A stretch of 64,000 nucleotides of DNA, taken from assembly GCA_947498055.1 (NCBI GenBank), contig CANMJA010000015.1, forward strand, positions 1-64,000. The letters are read 5' to 3'. Source of the stretch: an uncultured Tenacibaculum sp. GTDB lineage: Bacteria > Bacteroidota > Bacteroidia > Flavobacteriales > Flavobacteriaceae. Positions within the stretch are counted from its first letter, which is position 1. The number at the start of each line of letters is the position of its first letter. This document shows, in pieces, positions 34,502-43,857 of the stretch. The translations under genes and the position numbers were made by a program. The notes under the pieces were generated by a model. It had not been told where the DNA came from. It searched no databases and saw only the letters and a program-made list of their open reading frames with translations.

Positions 34502-36898
34502 ATGAAAGTACTAAAAAAGCTTTTTAAATTTTTAATAGTATTTATAATCTTTATTATAATAGCTTATTTCTTTATTAGTAATAGATTAAAGCCAGTATAT
34601 AATGGAGAGTTAGAAATAGCTAATTTAAAAGAAAAAGTTACCGTTTTTTATGATGAAAATGGAGTGCCTCATATACAAGCAGAAAATGAAGAAGATGCAT
34701 TTCGGGTTTTTGGGTATGTACATGCACAAGATAGACTTTGGCAAATGGAAGTAATTAGAAGGATTTCTGCGGGTAGATTAAGTGAAATTTTTGGTAAGGA
34801 AATGTTACGAACAGATACATTCTTTTCTAGCTTAGGAATAGAAGAAGAAGCTGAAAAAACAATAGAGAATTTAGATAAAACTTCACAGGCATATAAATTA
34901 ACGGAAGCATATTTAGAAGGGGTGAATAATTTTATAGAAAATGGACCAACTCCTTTAGAATTTTATTTAATAGGCATAGATAAAGAAAAGTATACATTAA
35001 AAGATATATATAATGTTTTTGGTTATATGGCATTCAGTTTTGCAGCAGCGCATAAAACAGATCCTTTATTAAATGAAATAAAAGAAAAATATGGAACAAA
35101 ATACCTTGAAGAATTAGGCGTTTCTTCAAAAGAAATTACCTTAATAAAAAATGCGAGAAAGCCAGAAATAAAAGCACAGTTTTCTTCTGAAATAAGTCGT
35201 ATAATGAATAATCTTCCAGTGTCTAACTTTATAGGAAGTAATGCATGGGTATTAGGAGCTAATAGGACTAAAAACGGAAAAGTGATTTTTGCTAACGATC
35301 CACATATTGCTTTTTCACAACCTTCTGTTTGGTATCAAAATCATATAAAAACACCAAACTATGAAATGTATGGTTTTAATTTAGGTTTAAGTCCTTTTCC
35401 GCTTTTAGGACATAATAAAAAATATGCTTACGGATTAACAATGTTTGAAAACGATGATGTAGATTTTTATGTAGAGGAAAACAATCCTCAAAATGATTTA
35501 GAGTATAAAACTCCAGATGGTTTTATGGCTTATGAAATTTTAAATAAACGGATTAAAATAAAAGGAGAAAAAGATACTGTTTACAAGTTAAGAATAAGTA
35601 AACATGGGCCTATAATGAATGATGTTGTTGATCAAATAGAGAATGACAAACCTATTGCGATGCAATGGGTATACACCAAAACACCAAATCAATTATTAGA
35701 TGTTGGATACGAAATGTCTCATGCAAACTCTTTATCAGAATTTAAAAAAGGAATAGCTAAAATTAGCGCACCAGGTTTAAATGTAATGTATGGAGATGCT
35801 AAAAATAACATTGGATGGTTTGCTGCCGCTAAATTATATAAGTATAGAGATAGTTTAAATACAAAAGTATATTTAGATGGTGCCTCTGGAAAAGATGAGC
35901 GAATTTGTTTTTATGATTTTGAAGAAAATCCACAAGCAATTAACCCAGATTGGGGCTATGTATATTCTGCAAATAACCAACCAGATTCTGTGGCAGGAAA
36001 ATTATACCCAGGATATTATTTACCTGAAGATAGAGCTAAAAGAATAAAAAATATCATAGGAGATAAAAAAGATTTTACAAAAGAAGAGGTAGCAAAAATG
36101 TTGTATGATACGAAATCTTCTGTGGTTATAGGTATTATTAAAAAAATAGCGGAAGAATTAGACGTGAAAAAATTGAATGTTTTAGAGAAAGAAGCTTTTA
36201 AGGTTTTACTTGCATGGAATGGCGACTATGTAAAAGAAGCAAAAGGGCCAACTATTTACAATCGGTTTGTTTATGAATTTTTAAAAAATACGTTTTCTGA
36301 TGAAATGGGAAAAAAGGGTTTTTTACAATTTATGGATGGAACTCCTTTGTATAAGAAAATGATTGCTAGTCAAATGAATAAAAAAACTTCTGTTTGGTGG
36401 GACGATGTTACCACTAAAAATAGAAAAGAAAATAAAAAAGAGATTATTAAAAAATCATTTTCAAATACAACAAGCTTTTTAAATAAGCAGTTAGGCAACG
36501 ATGTAAATAAATGGAAATGGGAAAAAGTGATGTCTGTAGAGCATGGTCATCCTATAGGAATGGCTGGTGGAATACTAAGAGCCATTTTTAATGTAGGCCC
36601 TTTTAAAACAAACGGAGGTAATGAAGTGATTAATAATCATATTTTTAAGCTAGATAGTACAGGAGTTTATAAAGTAACTGCCGGACCATCTTCAAGAAGA
36701 GTAATTGATTTTTCAGATGTAGAAAATAGTATAGCTATTATACCAACAGGACAAAGCGGTAATAGGTTTAGTAAGTTTTATAAAGACCAAGCAGAAAAGT
36801 ATTTAAATGGAGGATTTATTAAAATGAAACTGAATCAAAAAGAAATAGAAGAATCAGAAAATAAATTGGTGTTTTTTCCTAAACAAAGAAAAGAGTAA
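34502..36898 (+). CDS. Penicillin-acylase-family (Ntn) hydrolase
   Basis: Ntn-hydrolase of 798 aa, amidase for N-acyl compounds such as acyl-homoserine lactones or beta-lactam-like amides. An N-terminal membrane helix or signal anchor (about residues 7-26) sends it to the periplasm. The chain is expected to self-cleave before Ser246 (IGSNAWVLGANRTK), which becomes the catalytic N-terminus of the beta chain. Overall length fits the family. Substrate unknown; quorum quenching is a possible role. The ADP-ribosylglycohydrolase gene follows after 12 bases. Confidence 0.88.
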   Translation: MKVLKKLFKFLIVFIIFIIIAYFFISNRLKPVYNGELEIANLKEKVTVFYDENGVPHIQAENEEDAFRVFGYVHAQDRLWQMEVIRRISAGRLSEIFGKEMLRTDTFFSSLGIEEEAEKTIENLDKTSQAYKLTEAYLEGVNNFIENGPTPLEFYLIGIDKEKYTLKDIYNVFGYMAFSFAAAHKTDPLLNEIKEKYGTKYLEELGVSSKEITLIKNARKPEIKAQFSSEISRIMNNLPVSNFIGSNAWVLGANRTKNGKVIFANDPHIAFSQPSVWYQNHIKTPNYEMYGFNLGLSPFPLLGHNKKYAYGLTMFENDDVDFYVEENNPQNDLEYKTPDGFMAYEILNKRIKIKGEKDTVYKLRISKHGPIMNDVVDQIENDKPIAMQWVYTKTPNQLLDVGYEMSHANSLSEFKKGIAKISAPGLNVMYGDAKNNIGWFAAAKLYKYRDSLNTKVYLDGASGKDERICFYDFEENPQAINPDWGYVYSANNQPDSVAGKLYPGYYLPEDRAKRIKNIIGDKKDFTKEEVAKMLYDTKSSVVIGIIKKIAEELDVKKLNVLEKEAFKVLLAWNGDYVKEAKGPTIYNRFVYEFLKNTFSDEMGKKGFLQFMDGTPLYKKMIASQMNKKTSVWWDDVTTKNRKENKKEIIKKSFSNTTSFLNKQLGNDVNKWKWEKVMSVEHGHPIGMAGGILRAIFNVGPFKTNGGNEVINNHIFKLDSTGVYKVTAGPSSRRVIDFSDVENSIAIIPTGQSGNRFSKFYKDQAEKYLNGGFIKMKLNQKEIEESENKLVFFPKQRKE

Positions 36899-36910
36899 TT
36901 TTTATCAAAA

Positions 36911-37816
36911 ATGAAATTGTCAGAAATATTTGAAGGGTGTATTCTTTGTGGTGCTATAGGTGATGCATATGGAAGTTCATTTGAGAATTTGAACAAAAAA
37001 GAAGAAGAAAATGATGTTTTTTATCTGTATGGAAAACCAAAAGAAGTAACTCGTGAATGGAAAATAACTGATGATACCCAATTGACGCTAGCAACTTGTG
37101 AAACTATCATAGAAAATAAACAAGTTTGCATTAATGCTTTTGCTCAAAAGTATGTTGAGTACTTCAAAAAAGGGAAAATTACAGGTATAGGAGCTAGTAC
37201 TTTAAAAGCCCTTAATGAATTAGATGCAGGTTTACATTGGAGGTTTACTGGAAGAAAAGGCGAATTTGCTGCAGGAAATGGTGCTGCTATGAGAGTTGCT
37301 CCATTAGCTTTTTCTGAAAATATTTCTAGAGAAAAGATAAGAGAGTTTAGTTTAATTACTCATAACAATGATGAAGCTTATGTAGGAGTTTTATGTGTTT
37401 GGTTGGCTATTAAATTTGTGTTGAATAAGGAATGGACAGGGAATGAAAATCTTATCGAATTAATAATAAAGCAAATACCAGATACAAGAGTTAGAGATCG
37501 TTTAATAGAAATAAAAGAAATTGATAATCTTTTAGAAATAGGAAAGAAAGGAAACAGTGGTTATGTGGTAGATTCAATTCCTTTAGCAATTGCAGCAGCA
37601 AATAAGGTGAAACAATTTGGGGTACATCAAATGTTTAAGCAATTAATTGAAATAGGAGGGGATACGGATACGAATTGCTCAATTGCTGGTCAAATTTCTG
37701 GAGCTTTAATCGGCAAAAAAGGAATCCCAAAATATTTATTAGAAGAGTTAAAAGAATTAGCTGATTTTAGCTGGATTGAAAATACAATTGATGAATTTAT
37801 AGATAAGAGAATATAA
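36911..37816 (+). CDS. ADP-ribosylglycohydrolase (DraG family)
   Basis: Cytoplasmic hydrolase of 301 aa that removes ADP-ribose from proteins or metabolites. Binuclear Mg sites are seen in ITDDTQLTLAT near residue 55 and GGDTDTNCSIAGQ near residue 255, and GAIGDAYGSSFE near the N-terminus is typical. It probably shares a transcript with the acylase gene. No ADP-ribosyltransferase is present in the window, so the target is unknown. Confidence 0.88.
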   Translation: MKLSEIFEGCILCGAIGDAYGSSFENLNKKEEENDVFYLYGKPKEVTREWKITDDTQLTLATCETIIENKQVCINAFAQKYVEYFKKGKITGIGASTLKALNELDAGLHWRFTGRKGEFAAGNGAAMRVAPLAFSENISREKIREFSLITHNNDEAYVGVLCVWLAIKFVLNKEWTGNENLIELIIKQIPDTRVRDRLIEIKEIDNLLEIGKKGNSGYVVDSIPLAIAAANKVKQFGVHQMFKQLIEIGGDTDTNCSIAGQISGALIGKKGIPKYLLEELKELADFSWIENTIDEFIDKRI

Positions 37817-37985
37817 AACGGTTATAAGGATTGTACGATTAAAGCTGTTGTATTATATGTCAATTTTCAGACAATAGACAAAAATTTTGTTAATTAGGGT
37901 GTTATCAGATAAGATGAGATGCTACTTTTTTTAATTAAAAAACAGGAACATGTTTGTAATTTGATCTATAGATAAATATTTTGAA

Positions 37986-38284
37986 AATCAAGACAGAATT
38001 GTGTTGACATAGAGATAAAAAGTTGTTTGAGCTTAGCGAGTTCTTTTTATCTATGGCTAGTGTTGGCGTAGCATTTTTTAAATTTTTAGCATCTGTCTTG
38101 ATTTTTTGCCTTCTTGTACTGAGCGATAGTCGAAGTATTGGCATCAAGGCAAAAAAGATAGTAGTTATGATTTAGTATGTGTGGTTAAAAAACAAACAAC
38201 TAAAAAAGATGTCAATGGAAGCATTTTTTGGAGATTGAGCAAAGTTGAAAGCGGAATAAAATGCACTTCGACTTGGCTCAGTAT
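37986..38284 (-). repeat. Dispersed intergenic repeat, full copy
   Basis: About 300 bases of non-coding DNA that fills most of the gap between the ADP-ribosylglycohydrolase and nitroreductase genes. Read on the minus strand it has the same block order as the repeat near 15.2 kb. One end forms nested inverted repeats: AATCAAGACAGA with TCTGTCTTGATT, and CATAGAGATAAAAAG with CTTTTTATCTATG (2-base insertion). A 70-codon minus-strand frame across it is considered accidental because it coincides with the repeat. Confidence 0.65.
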
Positions 38285-38374
38285 AGTTATCTAGATAGTT
38301 TTTGGTTTATTGATGCCTGTGATGGACTTAAGTTAAAGTACAAAATTTTCTTCTTGAATTTTTAGATTTTAAAA

Positions 38375-39109
38375 TTAAACCTCCCTATATACCTCTTCAA
38401 ACGGAATTCTAAAACGTTTTCCATACACACCTTCCGGTTTTCTAATACCACAGGAAATAATCATATTTATTTCAGCAGAAATGGGTAACCCTAATACACG
38501 TTTTACACGCCAAGTATCAGAACCTTCCATAGGACAAGTATCATATCCTTCAGCAGCCATTGCTAGCATAAATGTTTGGGCTGCTAAAGCAGCACTTTTA
38601 TGTGCAACTACTCGCATGTCTTTACTTCTAACTTCTCTATAAATAGGTTTAAAAATCCCGGTAATTAAGATTATTAAGTATTTTAATAAGCCAAAAATCC
38701 CAAGAAAATCAGAATAAGCAAAAGGTATTAATTTTTTATAATAGCTTTTGGCAAATTTTTCTCTACTACTTTGTTCTGATACAGGTTTAGGAGGAAAAAG
38801 AGTATCTAAATGATCTAAATTGGCTTTAGCTCTTTTTTTCCATAGATCCTTTCTAGCAGTAATAACAACTAATTGTTGTGCTGTTTTAGCCGCATTTTGA
38901 TTAAAGCATAATGGAGAAATCTTTTTCACAATCTCTTCAGAAGTTACATGATAGAATTCCCATAATTGCATATTGCTACTATTGGGAGCAAGCACAGCTT
39001 GTTCTATACATTTTTTTACTACAGAGGTTTCTATTTTTTGTTCGGCATCATATACTCTTACAGAACGTCTATAATCAATAGCTTCTCTAACCGTTTTTTG
39101 ACTTATCAT
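38375..39109 (-). CDS. Nitroreductase-family protein
   Basis: FMN-dependent nitroreductase-fold oxidoreductase of 244 aa. The N-terminal RRSVRVYD phosphate-binding motif and the mid-protein AAQTFMLAMAAEGYDTCPM block are characteristic. It may reduce quinones, nitroaromatics or unsaturated carbonyls with NAD(P)H. It starts one base after the aldehyde dehydrogenase stop, in a unit with AlkB, so a role in lipid or hydrocarbon metabolism is possible. Confidence 0.88.
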   Translation of the reverse strand: MISQKTVREAIDYRRSVRVYDAEQKIETSVVKKCIEQAVLAPNSSNMQLWEFYHVTSEEIVKKISPLCFNQNAAKTAQQLVVITARKDLWKKRAKANLDHLDTLFPPKPVSEQSSREKFAKSYYKKLIPFAYSDFLGIFGLLKYLIILITGIFKPIYREVRSKDMRVVAHKSAALAAQTFMLAMAAEGYDTCPMEGSDTWRVKRVLGLPISAEINMIISCGIRKPEGVYGKRFRIPFEEVYREV

Positions 39110-39110
39110 T

Positions 39111-40505
39111 TTAACTAAATTTCATTAACGTTTTTAGTTGCTTTAATTTTCCTTTATAAGGAGCATATCGTGTGGTTATATCTAACCAATTACCTCTGGT
39201 AACTACTCCTTTTTTATGAGAGAATACATCGAAAGTGTTTTTGCCATGATAACTTCCAATACCACTTTCTCCTACACCACCAAAAGGAAGTCTATGATTT
39301 GCAAAATGTACAGTAGTATCATTAATCGTTCCACCTCCAAAAGAATATTTCGCAATTAAATTTTTCGCAAAAGAAGTACGTTTGGTAAATACATAAAAAG
39401 CTAAAGGTTTATCGTAGTTAGATAAAATTTGATCAATACGATTTTCAGAATCATAAGATATTAAAGGAAGAATTGGGCCAAAAATTTCTCCTTTCATCAC
39501 TTCACTATCTAAACTAGGTTCTTCAATTAAGGTAGGAGAAATATAACGTTCCTCTCTATTTTTTGTACCACCAATTAAAATAGATTCATTTTCTATCATG
39601 GCACTTAAACGATCGAAATTTCGTGTATTTACAATTCTAGAAAAATCTTTAGACTGTTCAGGATTACTTCCATAAGCATTTTCAATTTCTTTTTTAAAGT
39701 GATCTACAAAAGAATCTTTTACTTTTTTATGAATCAATAAATAATCTGGAGCAATACAAGTTTGCCCAGCATTTAAAAACTTTCCCCAAACAATTCGTTT
39801 CGCTGCTAATTTAATATTGGCAGTTTCATCAATAATACAAGGACTTTTACCACCCAGTTCTAAAGTTACTGGGGTAATATATTCTGCGGCTGCTTTGGCT
39901 ATAATTTTACCAACAGGAACACTTCCTGTAAAAAAAATATAATCCCATCGCTGCCTTAATAATTCTTGAGTTTCTGGTATTCCACCCTCTACAACAGCCA
40001 CATGTTCTTTTTCAAATACAGCTTCTATAATTTCTTTACAAATAGCACTTGTGTGTGGTGTAAGTTCTGAAGGTTTTAAAACTACGGTATTACCAGCAGC
40101 AATAGCACCAACTAATGGAGAAAAAGCTAATTGATATGGGTAATTCCAAGGAGCAATAATTAAAGTAGTTCCGTAAGGATCTTTATGAATTTTTGCTGAA
40201 GAAGGAAAATTAAGTAAAGCAGGTAGTACTCTTTTTGGTTTAGACCAAGAATGAATGTTCTTTATCATCATTTTTAATTCAGAAAGAACAATCGAAGTTT
40301 CTGTCATTACCCCTTCGTATTCTGGTTTTTTAAAATCTTCATAAAGCGCTTTTAAAATATCCTTTTCTCTTCTAATAATTTCTTTTTGAAGTTTTTGTAA
40401 GCTTTTTTTTCTAAAAGAAATATCTTTAGTTTTTTGTGTAGAAAAAAAGGTTTTCTGCATTAATATAAGTTCAGAAATTTCATTAGTGTTTAGAGTGGCA
40501 GCCAT
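39111..40505 (-). CDS. Aldehyde dehydrogenase
   Basis: NAD(P)-dependent aldehyde dehydrogenase of 464 aa. Catalytic Cys lies in FLNAGQTCIAPDYLL and the general base Glu in TLELGGKSPCII; the C-terminal hydrophobic tail resembles class 3 fatty aldehyde dehydrogenases. It converts aldehydes to carboxylic acids; next to alkB it would oxidise fatty aldehydes from alkane hydroxylation. Spacing to neighbours is 1-3 bases, so one operon. Confidence 0.92.
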   Translation of the reverse strand: MAATLNTNEISELILMQKTFFSTQKTKDISFRKKSLQKLQKEIIRREKDILKALYEDFKKPEYEGVMTETSIVLSELKMMIKNIHSWSKPKRVLPALLNFPSSAKIHKDPYGTTLIIAPWNYPYQLAFSPLVGAIAAGNTVVLKPSELTPHTSAICKEIIEAVFEKEHVAVVEGGIPETQELLRQRWDYIFFTGSVPVGKIIAKAAAEYITPVTLELGGKSPCIIDETANIKLAAKRIVWGKFLNAGQTCIAPDYLLIHKKVKDSFVDHFKKEIENAYGSNPEQSKDFSRIVNTRNFDRLSAMIENESILIGGTKNREERYISPTLIEEPSLDSEVMKGEIFGPILPLISYDSENRIDQILSNYDKPLAFYVFTKRTSFAKNLIAKYSFGGGTINDTTVHFANHRLPFGGVGESGIGSYHGKNTFDVFSHKKGVVTRGNWLDITTRYAPYKGKLKQLKTLMKFS

Positions 40506-40508
40506 ATA

Positions 40509-41540
40509 TTAAATTTCTTGTATTTTTTTATTCATTATTTTAAACCAAAGCGGAGGTACTAAAGAAAGAAGCATCATGCCAGGATAGCCTGTAGGCATTT
40601 GCGGACTTTCGGGTACAGATTTTAAAATCTGATAATGTTTACTTCCATTGTAATGATGATCGGAATGTCGTGATAAGTTAAATAAAACTAATTTTCCTAT
40701 AACGTGATTTGAATTCCAAGAATGTGTGTGTTTTACTCGTTCGTATCTTCCAAATTTATTTTTTTCTCTTAGTAATCCATAATGTTCTATATAGTTTACA
40801 GTTTCTAGTAATAAAATACCAAAAATGGCAGCTAAAAGATAGAATAAAAGTGTTTGAAATCCGAAGAAAAAAAGAATAGAAACTAATAGACCGATATGGC
40901 AAAATGTATAAATTAACATTCTATTTTGATAATGAAACCAATTTCTTTCTGAAGTTACTAATCGTTTGTTTTCTAATTTCCAAGCTTGAAAATAGCTCGT
41001 AATTTGTGAACGAAACCAAAAAAAATAGAGAGGCTCATTTTTTCTTGCTGTTGCAGCATCTTCTTTAGTTGCTACATTAAAATGATGCCCTGCATTGTGA
41101 TAAGGAAGAAAATGAGTTTCTAAAGATGTTAATAAAAGTATTTCACCTAAAAGTTCTTCTATTCGATTATTTCTATGCCCTAATTCATGTCCTACATTAA
41201 TACCTACAACGCCACACATAATTCCCATTGCAGAGATTCTACCTATTAGATCTAGAGTAGAAGATTCTTGGAATTTCATCACAAATAAAAACCAAATTAA
41301 AAAGCCTACTTGTATTGGTATTGTTGCATACAATATGTAAGAATATAATCGATTATTTTTTTCTATTTCTTCTTGTTCTTTATCAAAATTAGCTGCGTTT
41401 ACTTTAATAAAAACATCTGATAAAGGAACAATTCCAAAAACATAAATTAGGGGTAAAAAAGTAATCCAACCAGAATAAGTGAATGAAATGTATACTGTTA
41501 AAGGGATTGTAAAAACTAATAAATACTTTAATGCTTTCAT
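40509..41540 (-). CDS. alkB: Alkane 1-monooxygenase (AlkB type)
   Basis: Integral-membrane di-iron hydroxylase of 343 aa with six or so helices. All histidine boxes are present: HELGHR, NAGHHFN, the alkane-hydroxylase signature NYIEHYGLLRE and RHSDHHYNGSKHYQIL. The NYxEHYG block separates AlkB from ordinary fatty-acid desaturases. It oxidises terminal carbons of alkanes or fatty acyl chains using rubredoxin. It leads an operon with aldehyde dehydrogenase and nitroreductase. No rubredoxin gene is nearby. Confidence 0.88.
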   Translation of the reverse strand: MKALKYLLVFTIPLTVYISFTYSGWITFLPLIYVFGIVPLSDVFIKVNAANFDKEQEEIEKNNRLYSYILYATIPIQVGFLIWFLFVMKFQESSTLDLIGRISAMGIMCGVVGINVGHELGHRNNRIEELLGEILLLTSLETHFLPYHNAGHHFNVATKEDAATARKNEPLYFFWFRSQITSYFQAWKLENKRLVTSERNWFHYQNRMLIYTFCHIGLLVSILFFFGFQTLLFYLLAAIFGILLLETVNYIEHYGLLREKNKFGRYERVKHTHSWNSNHVIGKLVLFNLSRHSDHHYNGSKHYQILKSVPESPQMPTGYPGMMLLSLVPPLWFKIMNKKIQEI

Positions 41541-41568
41541 GAAAAGGGAAAAAAACTAAAGATACAAA

Positions 41569-42255
41569 TTAGTTACACGCATCCCAAATAGGATTTTTAG
41601 GGGTAGAAGCTACAATTTCAATGGTTTCTTTACTAACAGGGTGTGTAAACTGTATTTTTCTGGCATGAAGATGAATGCTACCATCCTTATTACTTCGAGG
41701 AGCTCCATATTTTAAATCACCTTTAATAGTAGATCCTATTGTTGAAAGTTGACTTCTTATTTGATGGTGTCTACCAGTTTCTAAATCAATTTCTAATAAA
41801 AAATAATTGTCTAGTTTTTTTATTATTTTATAATGTAAGATTGCTTTTTTACTATTAGTAATTTCTTTTATATGAGCGGTAGATTTATTGTTTTTAGGGT
41901 TTTTCTTTAAAAAATGAACTAGAGTATCTTTGTTTTTTTTAGGAGAATTTTTAACTACAGCCCAATACGTTTTCTTTATTTCTTTATCTCGAAGCATTTT
42001 ATTAAGCCTTTCTAATGCTTTTGAGGTTCTAGCGAATATAATAATACCAGAAGTGGGTCTGTCTAATCGATGAACAGTCCCTAAAAAAACATTGCCTGGT
42101 TTTTTGTATTTTTCTTTAATATATTCTTTAACAATATCACTAAGTGGCTTATCGCCAGTTTTATCTCCTTGAACAATATCTCCAGCTCTTTTATTTACAA
42201 CAATAATATGATTATCTTCATGTAAAACTTGGAGATTTTCTTTTGTTGAATGCAT
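41569..42255 (-). CDS. RluC/RluD-family RNA pseudouridine synthase
   Basis: Pseudouridine synthase of 228 aa. Catalytic Asp is in VHRLDRPTSGI; the second motif ETGRHHQIRSQLS and the C-terminal HARKIQFTHPVS block confirm the RluA superfamily. There is no S4 domain, so it is a short form acting on rRNA or tRNA. It follows engB by 8 bases, linking it to ribosome assembly. Confidence 0.88.
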   Translation of the reverse strand: MHSTKENLQVLHEDNHIIVVNKRAGDIVQGDKTGDKPLSDIVKEYIKEKYKKPGNVFLGTVHRLDRPTSGIIIFARTSKALERLNKMLRDKEIKKTYWAVVKNSPKKNKDTLVHFLKKNPKNNKSTAHIKEITNSKKAILHYKIIKKLDNYFLLEIDLETGRHHQIRSQLSTIGSTIKGDLKYGAPRSNKDGSIHLHARKIQFTHPVSKETIEIVASTPKNPIWDACN

Positions 42256-42263
42256 GTAAAAGA

Positions 42264-42875
42264 TTATTTAAAATTATCTGCAACATCCTTATTTACTCCA
42301 TCAATAAACTTTAAAAACTCGTCACGACCTAAGCCAGTAGAAGATGATGTTAGAAAAGAGGTGGGTAGTGTTTCCCAATGATTTAATAATTTCTTTTTGT
42401 AAGAAGTAATTTGTTTATTCAGTTTAGAACTAGGTAGTTTATCGGCTTTGGTAAAAACGATGCAAAAAGGAATTTGATTTTCTCCTAAAAATTTCATGAA
42501 ATCTAAATCGATTTTTTGAGGATCGTGCCTGCTATCTATCAAAACAAAAGTACAAACTAATTGTTCTCTTTCGTTAAAATAATTTTCAATAAAATATTGA
42601 AAAATAGTTCTTTTCTTTTTAGAAACTTTTGCATAACCGTAACCAGGTAAATCAACTAAAAACCATTCATTATTTATTTTAAAATGATTGATAAGTTGTG
42701 TTTTTCCTGGTGTTCCAGATGTTTTTGCTAGTTTTTTTCGCTCCATTAACATATTAATCAATGAAGATTTTCCTACGTTAGAGCGACCTATAAAAGCATA
42801 CTCAGGAATTCGGTCTTTAGGAGCATTAATTACATTACTATTGCTCATTACGAATTCCGCCGATTTAATTTTCAA
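42264..42875 (-). CDS. engB: Ribosome-biogenesis GTPase EngB (YihA/YsxC)
   Basis: GTPase of 203 aa needed for assembly of the large ribosomal subunit. Walker A is GRSNVGKSSLI, switch region GTPGKTQLINHF, G3 DLPGYGYAKV and G4 TKADK. Length is normal. It is followed closely by the pseudouridine synthase gene and preceded by an alpha/beta hydrolase. Confidence 0.95.
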   Translation of the reverse strand: MKIKSAEFVMSNSNVINAPKDRIPEYAFIGRSNVGKSSLINMLMERKKLAKTSGTPGKTQLINHFKINNEWFLVDLPGYGYAKVSKKKRTIFQYFIENYFNEREQLVCTFVLIDSRHDPQKIDLDFMKFLGENQIPFCIVFTKADKLPSSKLNKQITSYKKKLLNHWETLPTSFLTSSSTGLGRDEFLKFIDGVNKDVADNFK

Positions 42876-42891
42876 AATCTATTGTGTTAAG

Positions 42892-43656
42892 TTATAATTT
42901 ACGGTGTTTAAACCACTCTTCTAGAATTGTATTAAACTTTTCTGGTCGTTCCATCATAGCTGCATGGCCACATTTGTCCACCCAGTATAAGTCGCTATCA
43001 GGTAATAATCTGTCAAAATCTTCAGCAACTTCCGGAGGAGTTACTGTATCGTTTTCGCCCCAAATAAGACAAGTGGGTTGTTCCATGTTTGGTAAATCCT
43101 TAGCCATGTTATGACGAACTGCACTTTTTGCAATAGCAAGTGTTTTAACAAGTGTGTTTCTATCGTTAATTACATCATAAACTTGATCTACTAATTCGTC
43201 GGTAGCAATTGCTTTATCATAAAAAACTTCCTCTGTTTTTCTACGAACAAAACCTTTATCGCCTCTTCTAGGATAGTTGTTACCCATAGAGTTTTCATAT
43301 AAGCCCGAGCTCCCTGTTAAAACTAAAGCGGCAACATCTTTTGGGTAATGTTTTATATAGTACAAAGCAATATGACCACCTAAAGAGTTACCTAAAAGAA
43401 CTACGTCTTTTAAATTTTTATATTCAATAAATTCATGTAAAAACTTAGCTAAATTTTTAACATTAGTTTTAAGAATTGGTAGACTGTAAAGCGGTAGCTC
43501 AGGTATTAATACTTTATAACCCTTCTTTGAAAAAAATTTAAAAGTTTCATCAAAATTACTTAAAGCTCCCATTAAACCATGCAATACAATTAAAGGGCGA
43601 CCTTCTCCTGCTTCGGCATAAGTAAACTTGTCTTCTTTCTTTAAAAAATCAGTCAT
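42892..43656 (-). CDS. Alpha/beta hydrolase
   Basis: Hydrolase of 254 aa. Nucleophile Ser is in LLGNSLGGHIAL, the acid Asp in WGENDTVTPPE and the His in DKCGHAAMMERPE; the oxyanion motif is LHGLMG near residue 26. Substrate unknown; sequence is in the large esterase/MhpC-like group. It diverges from the division cluster and lies 16 bases before engB, so co-transcription is likely. Confidence 0.88.
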   Translation of the reverse strand: MTDFLKKEDKFTYAEAGEGRPLIVLHGLMGALSNFDETFKFFSKKGYKVLIPELPLYSLPILKTNVKNLAKFLHEFIEYKNLKDVVLLGNSLGGHIALYYIKHYPKDVAALVLTGSSGLYENSMGNNYPRRGDKGFVRRKTEEVFYDKAIATDELVDQVYDVINDRNTLVKTLAIAKSAVRHNMAKDLPNMEQPTCLIWGENDTVTPPEVAEDFDRLLPDSDLYWVDKCGHAAMMERPEKFNTILEEWFKHRKL

Positions 43657-43792
43657 TCGTGATCATTTGGCTAAACGCAAAAGTAATCCTTTTTTTATTA
43701 CGGATCAATTTCTTTTCAAATATGCGTGATAATAGTAATGAACATTCTAAAAGTCAGTTTTTTAAACGGAAAAGGCGAAACTTATTAACAAA

Positions 43793-43835
43793 GTGGTAAA
43801 AAGTGGTAGAAAGTGGTAAATATTTTATACTTTTG
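43793..43835 (+). promoter_or_regulatory. MraZ operator and dcw promoter
   Basis: Three direct GTGGT repeats at exact 10-bp spacing (43793, 43803, 43813) match the arrangement of MraZ binding boxes. The -7 box TACTTTTG (43828-43835, exact TAnnTTTG) lies just downstream, so bound MraZ would cover the -33 region and repress the cluster. The first gene starts 22 bases later. Confidence 0.8.
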
Positions 43836-43857
43836 ATCTATACTATATAGTTTTTAA

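Noticed and set aside
37935..38147. 70-codon minus-strand open frame
   Set aside because: It coincides with the structured end of the dispersed repeat; the related copy near 15.3 kb keeps only a short piece of the frame. Treated as an accidental frame.
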